Positions 49,101 to 60,506 of a stretch of 64,000 nucleotides of DNA are shown piece after piece (the stretch's first letter is position 1; each line of letters begins with the position of its first letter). The DNA comes from Bombardia bombarda (Eukaryota > Ascomycota > Sordariomycetes > Sordariales > Lasiosphaeriaceae): NCBI GenBank assembly GCA_030512295.1, contig JAULSR010000001.1:6471001-6535000 (forward strand). The letters run 5' to 3'. The notes under the pieces are model-generated. The model worked only from the letters and a program-made list of their open reading frames with translations, was not told where the DNA came from and did not search any database. Both the position numbers and the translations under genes were made by a program.

Positions 49101-49730
49101 AAAGATGCTGATGCTGCGAGGCAACGGGAGGAGGTCTTGGTGGACATCAGCATGCCGCCGCCGCCGCTGCCACCGCAGAAACCACAAGAAGATCAGGCGG
49201 GACCTGCCCCAGCCGCTAGGCAGCTACCCCAATATCCTTTGCTGGCCAGCAATGTCGGGACTGGCGGCGATGATGATAAGATGAGATGGATCGCGACAAC
49301 ACCCCGGGATGACGAAAGTGCTATGGACATGGACGCCCCTGAGGATGATTTGCCACTACTACATGAGCCGCTTTCGAGCCCGACTATGCGCAGGACGTCG
49401 GAACAGCTGGCTGACTTTGCCATTTGGGATGGGGACAACGAAGCCGTAAGGGGTGGTAGCAGAGACAAGGGAAAGGGTGTAGATAGGGGAGACGCATCGC
49501 AACCGCCTGCGGGAGCGGCGCAGGAAAGCAGCAGCAGCAGCCACGTGGGCTCAGAGATGCAGGAGCGCAGCGGCGGTCTGCCGCTGGTGACTAGGGCGAG
49601 CGGCGGCGGTTTGGCTGTTGGTGCTGGCGTTGGCGCTGGAGGTTCTCCGCCCATCTCGCTCATCGATATCGACTACGCTTCAGATGGGAGCAATGGCACC
49701 ACACAAGGGAGTAGTCATCGTCGAAGCTAG
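46172..49730 (+). CDS. UBA/UIM protein with degenerate ubiquitin-protease (USP25/28-like) domain
   Basis: Five exons: 46172-46330, 46417-46516, 46637-48298, 48359-48624 and 48684-49730, total 3234 nt, 1077 residues. Seen: an N-terminal UBA-like helix bundle (about residues 8-50), a UIM at about 146-161 (DEENAQLQQALSASLN), then a long region from about 230 laid out like a USP catalytic domain. At the expected Cys box (GNTCxxxS in active enzymes) it reads TSNQHRVGGILMVLHSIP, with no Cys at that place, and at the His box HTHEHVYLRR rather than GHYxxY. The order UBA-UIM-USP is that of USP25/USP28. I infer a catalytically dead, ubiquitin-binding relative. The C-terminus is acidic and disordered with many Asp/Ser. 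Exon 3 has a tandem TAGCAG acceptor, so one Ala may be optionally included. Confidence 0.8.
46632..46636 (+). other. Tandem NAGNAG-type splice acceptor
   Basis: At the end of intron 2 the sequence reads CCTAGCAG. Splicing after TAG starts exon 3 at 46634 and after CAG at 46637; both keep the frame and differ by one Ala codon. Confidence 0.6.
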
Positions 49731-50434
49731 GTACCGAGATGGATACCTTGGGCTTTTCGTGGCTGTGGTCGGGCCAGTTTGGGCAGGTATTGTTGTCCCT
49801 TTCGAAGGAGGGAGGTTTGGTCCAAACTACGATGAGGGACATATACTTCATCTCTCTTGGTGATCTCTTGGTGAGGGAAAGCCATCTCTATCCAATAACT
49901 TTAGATCGGGGGGGGGGGGAAGCTACGCCAAGAGGTTGTGGGCAACAACAGGCAGGTGGCGCTCCAACAGGCGCGATAGCGATTATATATCTATGTATTT
50001 TGCCTGCCTACGTAGATAACATAGGTAATATTAGCGCAATATGATCGATATGATTGAAGATTTTAACTCTTTTGCTTAGGTAGTTATGAAGATGTGAAGA
50101 GAGGATTGAGTGAGACGGAACATATAAAGACAGTACACTTAGCATTCACTATTTGCTACTATAAATCAACGAGACTCTTGTAGTATTGAGTTTCTACATA
50201 GGATCAATACACCAACTTACCTAGGTAGGTATGCAGGTTCAAAACACACGTGGCATAAGTATCGTTGTGCATGCTGTTTTGGGGATCTGCTCTCCATAAA
50301 TATAGCCTGAGTTTGTAGGAAGGCAGCAGATGGAGGTGTGGATGTGTCGGAGGATGGGAAATAGTAGTATCCAGATTATGCAGTTTGGCAACGAGTATGT
50401 ACGGAAGGGCGGTGGGCTGCCGAACTGCCGTTGA

Positions 50435-50466
50435 TGTGTGTGCGTATGTGCATGTGTGTGTGTGTC
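50435..50466. repeat. TG-rich microsatellite
   Basis: An interrupted run of TG dinucleotides, about 32 bp long, in a gene-free region. Confidence 0.85.
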
Positions 50467-52370
50467 TACTGCGTTAAAGGGAGGAGCGAGAAAGTGGTTG
50501 ATCGGATGGAGCTCAGACAACGGGGTGTGAGGATCCGGCAATTCGACGAAACCGACAGTATACATTATCACACGTAGTACACACACGGACCAGACAGCAT
50601 GAACGGGATCAGTGTGTACAAGTTACACTGAGATTATGGGCAACGCTCGACCGTTCCGGCCGCCGGCTGGGGGAAGGGGAAGGGGAAGGAGAAGGAAGGA
50701 TGGGTGGGTGGGTAGTACAATGATTATGGAAGATCCATCGGGTTGGGATGCCGTGGGGTTCCGTCCGTGGGATTTCTTTTTCCTGCTGCCATTTTCTCTG
50801 TTTGGGAGACTCGGAAGGAGATGGGTGGGGTGGTCCCGACGACGGGAGGATGAGGAGTTGTAGGTGATCAATTGCTTGTTTTTTTCCTGTTGTTCACTCG
50901 GCTTTGTGCGAGGTTGACTGGGTGGTGGGACAAGATCTGAGACTACGTTGACGTATATGAAGCTTTGTTCTTGCGCTTTTGGCTGTGTTTGTTTTGTGGT
51001 TATTGTTTTATGATGAATAAACAAGCCTAGAGGTGTGGCGGTGGTGGAGAAGAAGGCCATGATGTTTATGTCCTCACTCAAGGCAAAGAGCAAGTCAATA
51101 CAGATAGATGCTTGTCTCCGGATGTGGATAGGCAAGATCCAGCGCCAGGGAACGAGGAACGAGACATGGATCAGGCTGAATGGCAGCTTGTGTTTTCATA
51201 TGTTCAGGGCTTGATCTTCTTTTGTTTTAACTTTGCCTTCTCCCGTTATTAGCCCGGCCATGGATATCCACTGACCAACTGCTTGATGGGTTTCCGATGT
51301 TTACCTTTGCACGTATCTGTACATAGTATAGGCAAGCACGGGGTTTCGTCTTAACGATAGCCGAGAACCCCCCGGACAAAGCTACTAGACGGGGGCAGCA
51401 GATCTACAATGTCAAGCTTCTCCCGGACGGATGTCAGAGGGCGACAAGGACGATCACGTAGAATTCAGGGACCGTTGGGGAGCCGTTGGTGTCATCTTTT
51501 AAGAACCATTGGTGGCCTATATCGACGGACCTTGCGCTGCTATATCCCCACAAGTCGTTGGGGGCTCTTCGAGACACGCAATCAGGAAGGTCAAGTGTTA
51601 GAAATCCCGCCGGAACGGATATATCCTTTGAGGAGCCCCATATTTAGATTCAGCCCAGCAAACATGAGTGAGCCAGGTTGATGACCACCCGTGGGCCATA
51701 GCGTCGGTCAACTGGCCTCATAGAGATAGGCCTCGGCGGCAGAGAAATTGTTAGTTGGATGTTACAGGATACATCGATAGGTCACTATTAAGCTATCACG
51801 GCTTCATTCGCACCTCGAGTTTGGGGAGAACGACTCGGAGGCGCGGCGCGTGGGATGTGATGAATAAAGCCATGCGATGGGGATCATGTACGCCACTTGC
51901 CACTGTCACTTGAGTGATGCTCGCTTGCGCAATTGCTTGGTATAAATCGTATAGAGCCCCGGGACTTAGGACCCATGCCAGGTTGCTCTGGATGCGGGCT
52001 TCTGGCAGCTCGTGGGCCCCTTTTTTGAGATTTGCGACAACGTCAGCGACCTTGGCTTTTGTTTCCTTGGGCTAGCAAGGGTGGGTTAAAAAAAATCCTA
52101 AAATAATTAGGTAAGGGTGCTGGGACACAGGCGCATAGGCCGGAAGAATAAGCAGCAGACAGCTGCTTGTCGCAGCATTTGGCAGGAGCAATGGCAAATG
52201 ACATCAAGCCGGCTCCAACGCAGTCCGTCTCATTGAAACGCGCTTGAGACAAGCGTGGTGGGCGCCAATGTCGCAGATACCCCAGTGTGGTACCCGTGCC
52301 ATCCCTGTCGCTGCCAGGGCGCTCCTGCCAACTGGCAACCCGCATTCATAGGTTGCCATGGCGGGCTCTT

Positions 52371-52410
52371 GTCGGCCACTGTCGGCCGCTGTCGGCCGCT
52401 GTCGGCCACT
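52371..52410. repeat. Four tandem decamers GTCGGCCRCT
   Basis: Copies 1 and 4 read GTCGGCCACT; copies 2 and 3 read GTCGGCCGCT. An 8-bp perfect inverted repeat (TGGCAACC 52333-52340 with GGTTGCCA 52351-52358) lies on the left, and a related TGGCAA/TTGCCA pair (52462-52467, 52483-52488) on the right. Confidence 0.9.
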
Positions 52411-53484
52411 GCACAGCATCCAACGGTCGACCTCTCTCAGCGACCTCTTCAACCTCGCAGCTGGCAATCTGCACCCAAAGGGTTGCCAACCTTGCCCACC
52501 CACCAAGAGCTCGCGACCATGACAGGGGTGGGCATACCTTCATCCCAACTTTAAACACAAGACCGCCATCTGATTGGCCACCTCCAGCCTCAAGTCGCAG
52601 TCGCAACAACCTTTTGCGCGTCTGCACCCCTCGAGCACCCCCTCCGGCACGGCGAGGATGGAAACGAAACATGGGCTAGATCTGCCGCCTCTCGAGTACT
52701 GACTCCTGCCATCTGAACTCGTTTCTAGGTGCAGCATCACTGTCGCCGGCGCTGTCCTCTTCCCGAGTCGTCAACTGGGAGGATTCGAGGCTTGCCCCCT
52801 CCCCGTTTCCCTCCCTTGGCCGTGCCCCGTGCGAGAATGTTCAGTGTTGCTGCTGCCCCGTACCCAGAACTCCAGTGTTCACTGGAAGCTTGCCCCCCTG
52901 CACACCCCTTGCGGCGTGTGATTCGACCCTGCTTGCTTCCATCTTCCATGTCTGAGTGTCTGGGCGTCCCGTCGGGCTGTCGACGATGCGGGTCGGTCTC
53001 GGAACGGGCGAGAGCCGCTGGAAACTCCCCAGGTTTCTCTTGGCGGGCCTCTCTTCTTTATCCATGCCCGTTTCCCACCTGCATGTTGGTTTCCTTTTTT
53101 TCTTTCCTCCTCACCTTCTCTTTAGCCCTTCCCACCGCCTGCCTGCCCTTCAGTTTGCTCTCCTAGCTCCAAAGCGCTGGTCTGCTTTTACTCTCCTTTA
53201 AGCAGCTCAGTCTGTCAGTCTCTCTCTTGACTTTGTCCCCTCGTTACAGCCTCCTCGTGTCTTCTTAATATTCTCCTTGTAATTTATACAACCAACCTCG
53301 CTCCAGGCAGGCCTCTACTTCATCTAAACAGCCAGGCTGGTCTTGCTCGCTCTTACATCGACATTCACTTGGGAATATCGGACGACACGAAAAGGGAAAA
53401 GAAAAGAAATAGTTGAAAGAGAGAGGAAATTTCATCGCACATCACCCACCTCGCCTAATCGACGATATATTTCAGACATTCAAG

Positions 53485-54508
53485 ATGCCTTCCATCATCA
53501 AGTCTCTTGGTGTGGTCGTGGCTGGCCTTGCCGCCGTCTCCTCAGCACTGCCGGCTCTGCCCAAGTTCACCAGGTCGCAAACCAAGATCTACGACTTTGC
53601 GAAGCGTCAAAACGCCGCTGCTGCTGCCGCCGGTCTCACAGACGTTGACATTCTGCAATTGTAAGAGCCTGGTCTCAGATCTCCATCCACCCAAATATCC
53701 AGACTAACAAACCCCCTCCAGCGCCCTGACCCTCGAGCTTCTCGAAGAGGCCTTCTACCGCGAAGGGTTCGCCAAGTTCCCTGCCACCGACTTCTCTGCC
53801 CTCGGCCTCGCGCCCGAGCAGCTGACGGACCTGACCCAAATCGGCAAGACGGAGGAGCAGCACGTTATCCTCTTGCAAGGCGCCATCGCCCAGGCGGGTG
53901 TCAAGCCGGTGCAGGCCTGCACCTACAACTTTGGCTTCACCGACGCCGCCGGCATGGTGGGCACGGCCGCCGTGCTCGAGAATGTGGGCGTGTCGGCCTA
54001 CCTCGGCGCCGCCTCGCTCATCTCGGACGGCAGCATCCTGACCACCGCTGGCAGCATCCTCACCGTCGAGGCCCGCCACCAGTCCCTGATCCGCGTCGCC
54101 AGCAAGCGCGTCGCCGTGCCCCAGGCCTTCGACACCCCGCTCTCGCCCAAGCAGGTCTTTTCCCTCGCCGCCCCCTTCATCCAGAGCTGCCCCGAGGGCA
54201 GCAACCTGATCTTGACGGCGTTCCCTACCTTGGCCATGGCTGATGGCCAGAGCGCTGCTGCGGTCACGGCCGGCGCGACGGTCAAGTTCACATCGGATGC
54301 CACGGCGAATGCGGCCTTCTGCGCCTTCACTACTGGTGGTCTGCCCGGCGGTACTTCCTTCACGCCCCACGATCCCGCCAACGGCTGCACGGTGCCCCAG
54401 AACTTGGCTGGTGTTGTCTACGTCAACTTGGCCAGCGCCGGGCCATTGACGGGCAAGCTCACGGACGACATCATCTTGGCTGGGCCTATGGTGATGCAAG
54501 TGTCATAG
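53485..54508 (+). CDS. Secreted ferritin-like domain protein (Rds1-like)
   Basis: Exons 53485-53660 and 53722-54508 (intron 61 nt, GTAAGA...CTCCAG) give 320 residues. Seen: a signal peptide (MPSIIKSLGVVVAGLAAVSS), then an Ala-rich segment, a first helix LTLELLEEAFYREGF, a second with EEQHVILLQGAIAQAG, a third VGTAAVLENVGVSAYLGAA and a fourth with EARHQSLIRV: the four-helix E...ExxH...E...ExxH layout of the ferritin-like (PF13668) family. The C-terminal part is Ala/Gly/Thr-rich with an even-spaced beta-like pattern. Fungal members include the fission yeast stress-response protein Rds1; their biochemical role is unclear, and metal binding here is inferred from the Glu/His pattern. The ATG at 53485 is the first in frame and places the signal peptide correctly. 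Confidence 0.85.
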
Positions 54509-57500
54509 AGAGCTTGTTTCGTTTAATGTTGTTGTCTTTTGTGATGGTGTGATGATCAGGAACTCTTTTTTTGTCTTCTTTTCTTTTCTCTCGCTCTCTT
54601 TTTTTTTTCTCCCCTGGGAAGACTTGGTTATGAGTCAAGCTTCTTTCTTTGGGTTACTACCTACCTATACATATACACAACATACTACTATGATATATGG
54701 GATATGGATATCAAAGGCAAAAAGGCGCTCATGGTGTTGTTGACGCATAGACAAAGATATACTCATACACACACATACTCCTCCTTTTCTCACCTTACAC
54801 ACAACTTCGCTTCTATATATGGGCTGTTGCTTTTTTATTTTATTATCTTGTAGCGTCTACGCTTTGAGCCATATCCGATACTACCATATAGCCTGTACAT
54901 AATCTAAAGTAAAATTAACACTTGTTTTACCAGGGGCTTTTACAGTTTTTATGTTTTATGTTTTGTGTTGGTGCATGGTTACTACCTATGGTTTGTTGTT
55001 TGTTTCCTTCTTCGACCTTACTTACTCTGCTTTCGTGATTGAAATTACCATTCTTGTTGGCTTCATGAAGCTATCTTGTCCTTGGACGACTTTGACTGAT
55101 GTGGGTGATAACGACAAATGGTGGAAGATACTCCACTGCTGCTCCTTATCGCTGGCAGTTTAGGTGTTATTATTGTTGGTGATGTGAACAAGGCCATGCG
55201 TGCTCAATATGGTGGTGTCGTCTATCTGTCTATAGCTGAGTGTACTTGATGGTTCAACAGTCCGAGCTACACATATCATGCCCACATCCCACGCCTCTTT
55301 ACCTCATCAACTTTGCGATATATATACCAAGTGTGGCCTGACTGGTAAGTAAGGTATTGGTACTACTAATCTTAAGACATGCCGGATGGGTGGATTTTAC
55401 GGGGTTGTAACGCACCTTCCGTCTCCGTCAACCCAAGTCACAACAACGAACTATTTTACACCATCGCGACTTCCTGCAACTGTGAGTTGGCCATAAGTAC
55501 CTCAACTGGTCCCGCTGTTAGAGGAGCTTATTTTTCTCGCCTTAAATTTCCCGGGGGGGCTCGCAAGATAACAGAATGTTGTTAGTGGTACATTCCATGT
55601 GTACTTTTGCGCGCCGTGGCTCGCTCGATTTCGAACGGTTTTAACTCTGCGCTTGAGATGCGAAATGCGAATTTCTCTTCAAATCTTCTTACGCTTCATG
55701 CTTCGTCAACAGCCTATTCCTAAACGCCTTGGATGCTAACTTTTGCTGTTGCCTCAACGCATGATGGCGCAACATCAACATCGCCGTGTTCAAGATTTGA
55801 TGGCATATCTACCACAGGTCTGTTACTAGCCACGAGCTGGCATACTTCCACCTTGGAAGGTGGTCAAGATAGTAATCAGCCCAATGCCGATTTTCACTAA
55901 CTTTTTACCGGTGTGGACTAACGTTGAAGTGTCATACGCGGAAAACGAGAGGCCCTGCGCCTGCTCTGTTCATTATAGTACTAACTGTTCTTGGGTAGGA
56001 ACAAAGAGGGTCTTGAGGAAGAAGGACCCAGGTAGAACCAAGCCTGTTGAGGTAGCTGTTGTCATACTAGGTAAGTAACTGTACGCCTAACGTGTTGCTT
56101 CTGCACCGGTGGACTAGCCATCTGAGGTAACTCGTGGGCCTGTGGAGGTACCTGCTGCTAACCCAAGGGTGGATAGTGACTGGGCTGTTCTGCAAGGTAG
56201 GCACTGAGGCACTCGCCGTGCTTACCCGAAGACATCGAAACCAGTACGTACCATACCAGGTATGTTGGCTTGGAATCGGACTTAGCTTCCTCTAAGAAGA
56301 CTGAGCTGGACTGGGTATGCAAGACTAGCATGTTCATGGGTTCGGTTAGGTAGTGTATCCTTGGGTTAGGTAAGTACATTGCCAGGTGAGAGCTGTCAGA
56401 CGTCGTTTGTATACCATCAAACTAGTTATACGATAGATGGCGTAGTGTATGTACGATAGTACTTGTTCCACGAACATCCGAATCTTGACAATATACGTGT
56501 AAGTGAATATATGCGTGTTGACTACCTTACCTAGTGGCAGACCAGGTAGTGTTTGGATGAGTTCGTAGTTTTCTTCGTGGTGACTGAATGCTTAACTCGG
56601 CTATGGGTCTCTTCAGTTCACTCTCTCTCATATCTGCCCACATGTAGGGATGCCATATCCGACACATTGGGGACACTGGGTACTGTCCTTATATGACCGC
56701 TTGAGACTCCATTATCAATATGGAGAAGATGGAGATGCTACATTGTATGATAATATATCGTTCTGTCACTGAGCTTCTATAAGCGCAGGACTTGGCATGG
56801 ACATAAACTTCAACATGAAATATTCTAGTGGAGAAATATGATATGGCGATAATGTAAGTAAAATGCTATATGTCAATTGCATTCTTCTGTTATACAATGT
56901 GCTCGAAGCAGTCACGGACGGAATGAGCGAGTTTGATAAAACATCAATCTTTCTAGCCACACTGAGGTGCTTTGGCCTCGATCATTATACCTCCGTATGC
57001 TTCAACAAGCTGCTGATGTTGGTTAGGTGTGGTGGGTAGTGAAGTTATTGGGAATACTACTGCCGAGAGCGGACTTGAGACAACTCTGGGGTGAAAAAAA
57101 AGGCCAGCGTTGCATTCGCACTTGGCCGAAGGATGTAAAAGAAACTTGTCATCGTGGGGGAAGGACAGCTGAAGCAGATCAGATCGTGTGACATGTGCAG
57201 GCTGCAGCATGCATGCGGGTAATATCTTGGGGGTGAGGGGGTGTAATATCACTCTTCTTACCGTCTGGAAAAGCCGTCGACAGCAAACCATAGGGGAGAG
57301 ATGCCGATCAGCAAACATCCATGAAACGAATTACTTGCAACAATTAGTTTGCTATCTATCTTCTCTTGGCTCTCACTCGCCGCCATTTCCAGAACGCGAC
57401 GCAGGTGGAGCTAGCCAGCTGAACGTCCTCGACCCCAAAATGGCTCGAGTGGATATCTCGTGGTTGGCTCTACGGGAAAACGAGGGGTTGGACAAGGCTG

Positions 57501-59009
57501 AGAAAAATTTCCCGGCGACTGTAACCCAACAAACGAGGGGCGGAGGGCAAGCTTGCGATATCGGAGGGGCATCGGCGAGGCCGTGAAGCTCCCTGACTTG
57601 AGTCCTGCAACGCTGCCTGCAATTTACAACTCGCTCTGGACAAAAAGCCGACCTTTCTTTTCTCATCACAAGTGCTGTGTATCTGCGAGGAAGGGACCGC
57701 CTTGTTCAGGTGCAGCTCACTAAAACAAGATGGATATCCCCCTCGGGCGTTTCCGGGAGAGATTGCAAAAAATCTTTCTGCTGCGGCCAACAATTGGCCG
57801 CTGCTGTTAGTGGGATCAGATGCTTTAGTCACAGAATTGGCCTGGGCTCCACCTCAAACACTAACAAAGCTTGGACGGCGGCTTCCTCACACACAAGCTT
57901 CACACAAGCTTTTTCAACATCAAATCACTAAACTTTTGAGGCGGCCAATGGACGCTCAGAGATAAGAAACAGGGTGGCGGATCTGGAAAAGTCTGGGCAT
58001 TGCCGTCGATTGGCTAGCCCTGCCTTCAACCCCGCGGACATTCCACCCGTGAGGAAACCGCGCAGCCAGACGAGCCACCTCGAGCCGGAGAAAACATTCA
58101 CTACCTATTGACTAGGACATTGCTGCCGGCCAATCACAGCCCAGAGTGACGAACCAGAACTGATAAGATGACGGCGAGCCCAGCCTGGCACTCTCTGGCT
58201 CTGCATTCTGCCACTGCATGCAGTCGTCATGGTTGCTTTCTATGCAGGGACTCGGTGTTTTCTCCCTCACACGCTCTCAGCTCGGGAAAATATCGCAGAT
58301 TCGATAGTTCCTCGGGACCAAAGAAGACAAACCCAAGACAGCGGTTGGCCCCCATGAGGATTGAGGACAACGGCAAGGGCCGCAACGGGTCAAGACCTAT
58401 CTATCCGTTGTCGGGGCCTCCGTCACCAAAAGAACAGCCTCCCGCGGAGGGTGCATAACCGCGTTCTTGGACGAAAGGAGAGTGCATGTAGAACTGGGGA
58501 TGGGGCGTGGGACATGCCTTGTAATCCCTCCCCCCTTTTGCTTTTCATCTTAGATGTAGCGAGCGAATACCGGCGCTGAGCGGCGCCTTGATCCAACATC
58601 TCGCCCCGGCCTGGCCCGTCGAACCCCCACTACCTTGGCTTCCACCCTCACCACCCTTGGGGGACGCGACCTGAGGCCAGGCAGGCGAGACAGGGAGCTC
58701 CTTCCCAAGTGCTCAGCCAGTGAGATGGCTTGAGGTCGGCTATCTGTGGGATGCTCCGGAGCCAGAAGACGTGGGTCGTTTCTAGCTTTTGGCCTCCCCC
58801 CACCACCTCCCTACTCTGCCCCTCTCCCCGTGTATAAAGAGTTGATCGTCCTGGTGGCCATCGCGCGCCATTGTTTCACACAAACTGTCGGGCAGCCCAA
58901 TCCAATCAACGAAGTAACGAACAAAAACGAGTGATACCCCTTGATTCTTCTTTTTTTCCTGTGCAACCTGCCCATCCTTTTTCGCCCATCATCTGCTACA
59001 GACTTCACC
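54509..59009. other. Long gene-free region upstream of NADP-GDH
   Basis: 4.5 kb, the longest gap in the window. Left part is the 3' end of the ferritin-like gene with T runs near 54600. Right part holds the GDH promoter: GATAAG words at 57961-57966 and 58162-58167 (possible NIT2/AreA sites) and CCAAT boxes at 58130-58134, 58897-58901 and 58902-58906. Frames of up to 132 codons (57188-57586, 58168-58458) show no domain. No transposon ends found by eye. Confidence 0.5.
58162..58167 (+). promoter_or_regulatory. GATAAG motif, possible nitrogen-regulatory site
   Basis: GATAAG, the stronger form of the GATA-factor core, about 0.85 kb upstream of the GDH ATG, with another at 57961. In Neurospora the am gene has far-upstream control regions, so the distance is not disqualifying. 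Short motif, weak evidence. Confidence 0.25.
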
Positions 59010-60506
59010 ATGTCCAACCTTCCTTCCGAGCCCGAGTTCGAGCAGGCGTACAATGGTGAGTCCCCAGATCTAAGAACATTCCCCATATCGCCAAGCATCA
59101 GTACTGACCACCCTTTTCCACAGAGCTCGCCAGCAGTCTCGAGAACTCCACCCTGTTCGACAAGAAGCCCGAGTACAGGACCGCCCTGAAGGTCGTCTCC
59201 ATCCCGGAGCGCGTCATCCAGTTCCGCGTCATCTGGGAGGACGATGCCGGCAACCTCCAGGTCAACCGCGGTTACCGCGTCCAGTTCAACTCTGCCCTTG
59301 GCCCCTACAAGGGTGGTCTGAGACTCCATCACTCCGTCAACCTGTCCATCCTCAAGTTCCTTGGCTTTGAGCAGACCTTCAAGAACGCTCTCACCGGCCG
59401 TAAGTGACAGATCCATGATACAACAATCTCCAACAAGAAATTATGCTCACCACAAGAATGCAGTCAACATGGGTGGTGGAAAGGGTGGCGCAGACTTCAA
59501 CCCCAAGGGCAAGACTGATGCCGAGATCAGACGGTTCTGCGTTGCCTTCATGACCGAGCTCTCCAAGCACATCGGTGCCGATACTGATGTCCCCGCTGGC
59601 GACATCGGTGTCTCCGGCCGCGAGATCGGCTGGATGTTCGGTGCTTACCGCAAGATCCGCAACAAGTTCGAGGGCGTCCTTACCGGCAAGGGCCTCACCT
59701 GGGGTGGCAGCTTGATCCGCCCCGAGGCCACTGGGTATGGTCTCGTCTACTACGTCAGCCACATGCTCGAGTATGCTGGCGCTGGCAATTGGGTTGGCAA
59801 GCGCGTCGCCATCTCCGGCTCCGGCAACGTTGCCCAGTACGCTGCCCTCAAGGTCATCGAGCTCGGCGGCATCGTCGTCTCTCTCTCCGACTCCCAGGGC
59901 ACCATTGTTGCCGACGGCAACAACCACATCACCCCTGAGGACATTGAGACCATCATGGCCATCAAGGTCAAGCGCCAGTCGCTTACCGCCTTTGACCACT
60001 ATGGCAAGCTCAAGTACGTCGCGGGCGCTCGCCCCTGGGTGCACGTCGACAAGGTCGACATCGCCCTTCCCTGCGCGACCCAGAACGAGGTCAGCGAGGA
60101 CGAGGCTAAGGCTCTCGTTGCCTCCGGTGCCCGCTTCATTGCTGAGGGCTCCAACATGGGCTGCACTCAGGAGGCCATCGACGTGTTCGAGGCCGAGCGC
60201 AAGGAGAAGAAGGGCGCCGCCATCTGGTACGCCCCTGGCAAGGCTGCCAACTGCGGTGGTGTCGCCGTCTCCGGACTCGAGATGGCCCAGAACAGCCAGC
60301 GCCTGCCGTGGACCACTGAGGAGGTTGACGAGAAGCTCAAGACCATCATGAAGAATGCCTTCTTCGACGGCCTCAACACCGCCAAGAAGTACATTCCCGA
60401 CACTGAGGGCGAGCTCCCCAGCCTAGTCGCCGGCAGCAACATTGCCGGCTTCGTCAAGGTCGCCGAGGCCATGTTCGAGCAGGGCGACTGGTGGACCAAG
60501 GCTTAA
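59010..60506 (+). CDS. gdhA: NADP-specific glutamate dehydrogenase
   Basis: Makes L-glutamate from 2-oxoglutarate, ammonium and NADPH; a main entry of ammonium nitrogen in fungi, usually a cytosolic hexamer. Exons 59010-59055, 59124-59399 and 59464-60506 (introns 68 and 64 nt) give 454 residues, the same length as the Neurospora crassa am product as I remember it. Seen: the substrate domain with GPYKGGLRLHHSVN, LGFEQTFKNALTG joined across intron 2 to NMGGGKGGADFNPKGK with the catalytic-site lysines, GVSGREIGWMFGAYRKI, and the NADP-binding Rossmann motif SGSGNVAQYA near residue 228. The C-terminus GDWWTKA is complete. Codon use is strongly C-ending, as in highly expressed genes. The two intron positions early in the gene match the usual fungal layout. 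Likely nitrogen-regulated. Confidence 0.99.

Larger units (their letters stand above)
49731..53484. other. Gene-free region with small repeats
   Basis: About 3.75 kb. It holds a G run near 49909, a TG-rich microsatellite (50435-50466), four tandem decamers (52371-52410) flanked by inverted repeats, and a pyrimidine-rich leader to the ferritin-like gene (52700-53484). A 170-codon minus-strand frame at 50623-51135 is Pro/Ser/Arg-rich and unrecognised; frames near 52255-53166 are low complexity. No gene is supported. Confidence 0.55.

Noticed and set aside
43694..49730. Idea that cdc34 and the UBA/UIM gene form a functional cluster
   Set aside because: Two neighbouring ubiquitin genes with separate promoters 1.7 kb apart are not evidence of linkage; conservation of synteny would be needed.
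50623..51135. 170-codon minus-strand frame
   Set aside because: Compositionally simple (Pro, Ser, Arg, Leu runs), no domain and no splice partner.
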